Assembly: GCA_963706905.1 (NCBI GenBank)
Contig: CAVPNY010000013.1
Location: 17,082-81,081, forward strand
Origin: CAVPNY01 sp963706905
Lineage (GTDB): Bacteria > Chloroflexota > Anaerolineae > Anaerolineales > UBA4823
Length of the DNA: 64,000 nucleotides
Reading direction: 5' to 3'
The notes under the pieces were generated by a model. The model saw only the letters and a program-made list of their open reading frames with translations, did no database searches and had not been told where the DNA came from. The position numbers and the translations under genes were made by a program. Shown piece after piece: positions 63,348 through 64,000 of the stretch. The first letter of the stretch is position 1. The number at the start of each line of letters is the position of its first letter.

Positions 63348-64000
63348 CTATCTTTCGCGCTGAAGAACTGTCACCCAATTTCTTACGGGCCTGGCATTGC
63401 GCCGGCTAAACTCAAATTCCTGACTGGAAACCGGGGACCAATCCTGTGGGATGTTCGGGGATTTCGAAAAAGTCACCAGGTAATCTGCTTGATCCAACGC
63501 GTGATCGATACGCGCCTCTCTTTTTTCCGGGGAAAAATCCTGCTGGGGCAAGCCTTTCCTTATTTCGCGTTCATCCCTCACCTGGATAACGCAATCCGCC
63601 CTGGAAATCTGGCAGCGGGATTGTAAATAGAAGTGAAGCGCGGGCCCGTTCCAGGTATCGGTATTGCCAAACATGACGATATTTAAATCCGGCGATCGAT
63701 CCACCTGAACCGTCTCGGCAATAAAACGATAGGCCAGGTCTACACTTGAATCCAGGTTCTCATATGCAATGCCCAGCCGGGTGGCAATCGTGGTGAGGTT
63801 CCGAAAGCTGGAAAACGCCAGCAATACCAAGAATACTCCCAACAGGAGATAGCGCACGCGAAGGACAGGGATCAGATCAAGCAAAGCGACCAAGCCACCG
63901 GTAGACATGATCCACAATGGCGGTAGAAGGATCATCCCAAAGCGGCTGCTGTCCTGTGTTTTGTAAGTCAGCATGCAAAAGGCGACGGCGAAGAAAACCA
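63348..64000 (-). CDS. multi-helix membrane protein, C-terminal part (cut by window edge)
   Basis: The frame is open to the window edge. Visible are two hydrophobic segments (LPPLWIMSTGGLVALLDLIPV, YLLLGVFLVLLAFSSFRNL) and a ~130-residue extracytoplasmic tail with YRFIAETVQVDRSPDLNIV, FYLQSRC and CVIQVRD. This pattern is seen in GT39/ArnT-like glycosyltransferases, but the catalytic N-terminal region is outside, so the assignment is inference. Confidence 0.65.
   Translation of the reverse strand, partial: VFFAVAFCMLTYKTQDSSRFGMILLPPLWIMSTGGLVALLDLIPVLRVRYLLLGVFLVLLAFSSFRNLTTIATRLGIAYENLDSSVDLAYRFIAETVQVDRSPDLNIVMFGNTDTWNGPALHFYLQSRCQISRADCVIQVRDEREIRKGLPQQDFSPEKREARIDHALDQADYLVTFSKSPNIPQDWSPVSSQEFEFSRRNARPVRNWVTVLQRER

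Noticed and set aside
1..64000. tRNA or rRNA genes
   Set aside because: No TPsiC-like or anticodon-arm pattern in any intergenic gap on reading; a tRNAscan run would settle it.

Overview
The window looks like part of a bacterial chromosome, most likely from a Chloroflexota (Anaerolineae-like) organism. That is an inference from gene content (standalone PEP/pyruvate-binding protein, TPR/zinc-ribbon protein, KimA-like permeases, SIMPL, DUF92 and PH-domain membrane proteins) and moderate-to-high GC; no rRNA or other taxonomic marker is present. I found no tRNA, rRNA or CRISPR.

Layout. 1-5.7 kb (+): hydrolase tail, broken serine hydrolase, broken M28 peptidase, stand-alone E2-type acyltransferase, GSA-like aminotransferase. 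5.8-9.1 kb (-): NarL-type two-component system plus a receiver-only regulator. 9.2-13.3 kb (+): M48 protease, GlsB-like membrane protein, ABC-2 exporter pair. 13.4-19.5 kb: enolase-superfamily epimerase, GH13 amylase, and a (-) sugar operon (GH4 alpha-galactosidase-like, LacD-like aldolase, PfkB kinase). 19.7-37.4 kb: mostly housekeeping genes (corA, ybaK-like, moaA, gatB, glutamate dehydrogenase, dnaN, deoxynucleoside kinase) with conserved unknowns. Between the DUF92 and PH-domain genes lie DnaA-box-like sites at exact 21-bp spacing.

37.5-53.0 kb (-) is the most unusual region: an apparent potassium/cation homeostasis island. It carries two TrkA-type RCK proteins, a P-type ATPase with Na+/K+-ATPase-like cation-site residues, three tandem cassettes each pairing an uncharacterised soluble protein with a KimA-like APC permease, and a KdpD/KdpE-like two-component system without kdpFABC. 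The permeases keep the acidic residues I recall as K+ ligands in KimA but lack its C-terminal USP-type domain. The conserved partner protein is the best candidate for an undescribed regulatory subunit.

53.2-64 kb: Hsp20, an operon of two HtrA-like proteases and an atypical LuxR regulator, a putative new HExxH metalloprotein, a chain of overlapping (-) genes (OsmC-like, NTF2-like, membrane protein, DinB/rubredoxin-like, phosphodiester glycosidase), a DDE transposase and the end of a membrane protein.

About 18 single-base frame breaks disrupt otherwise well-conserved genes at 0.9-9 kb, 16-18 kb and 40-62 kb, while none is seen from about 20 to 38.8 kb. Intact motifs on both sides suggest sequencing or assembly errors for many, but true decay cannot be excluded from one sequence. 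Affected genes are annotated over their full reconstructed span.
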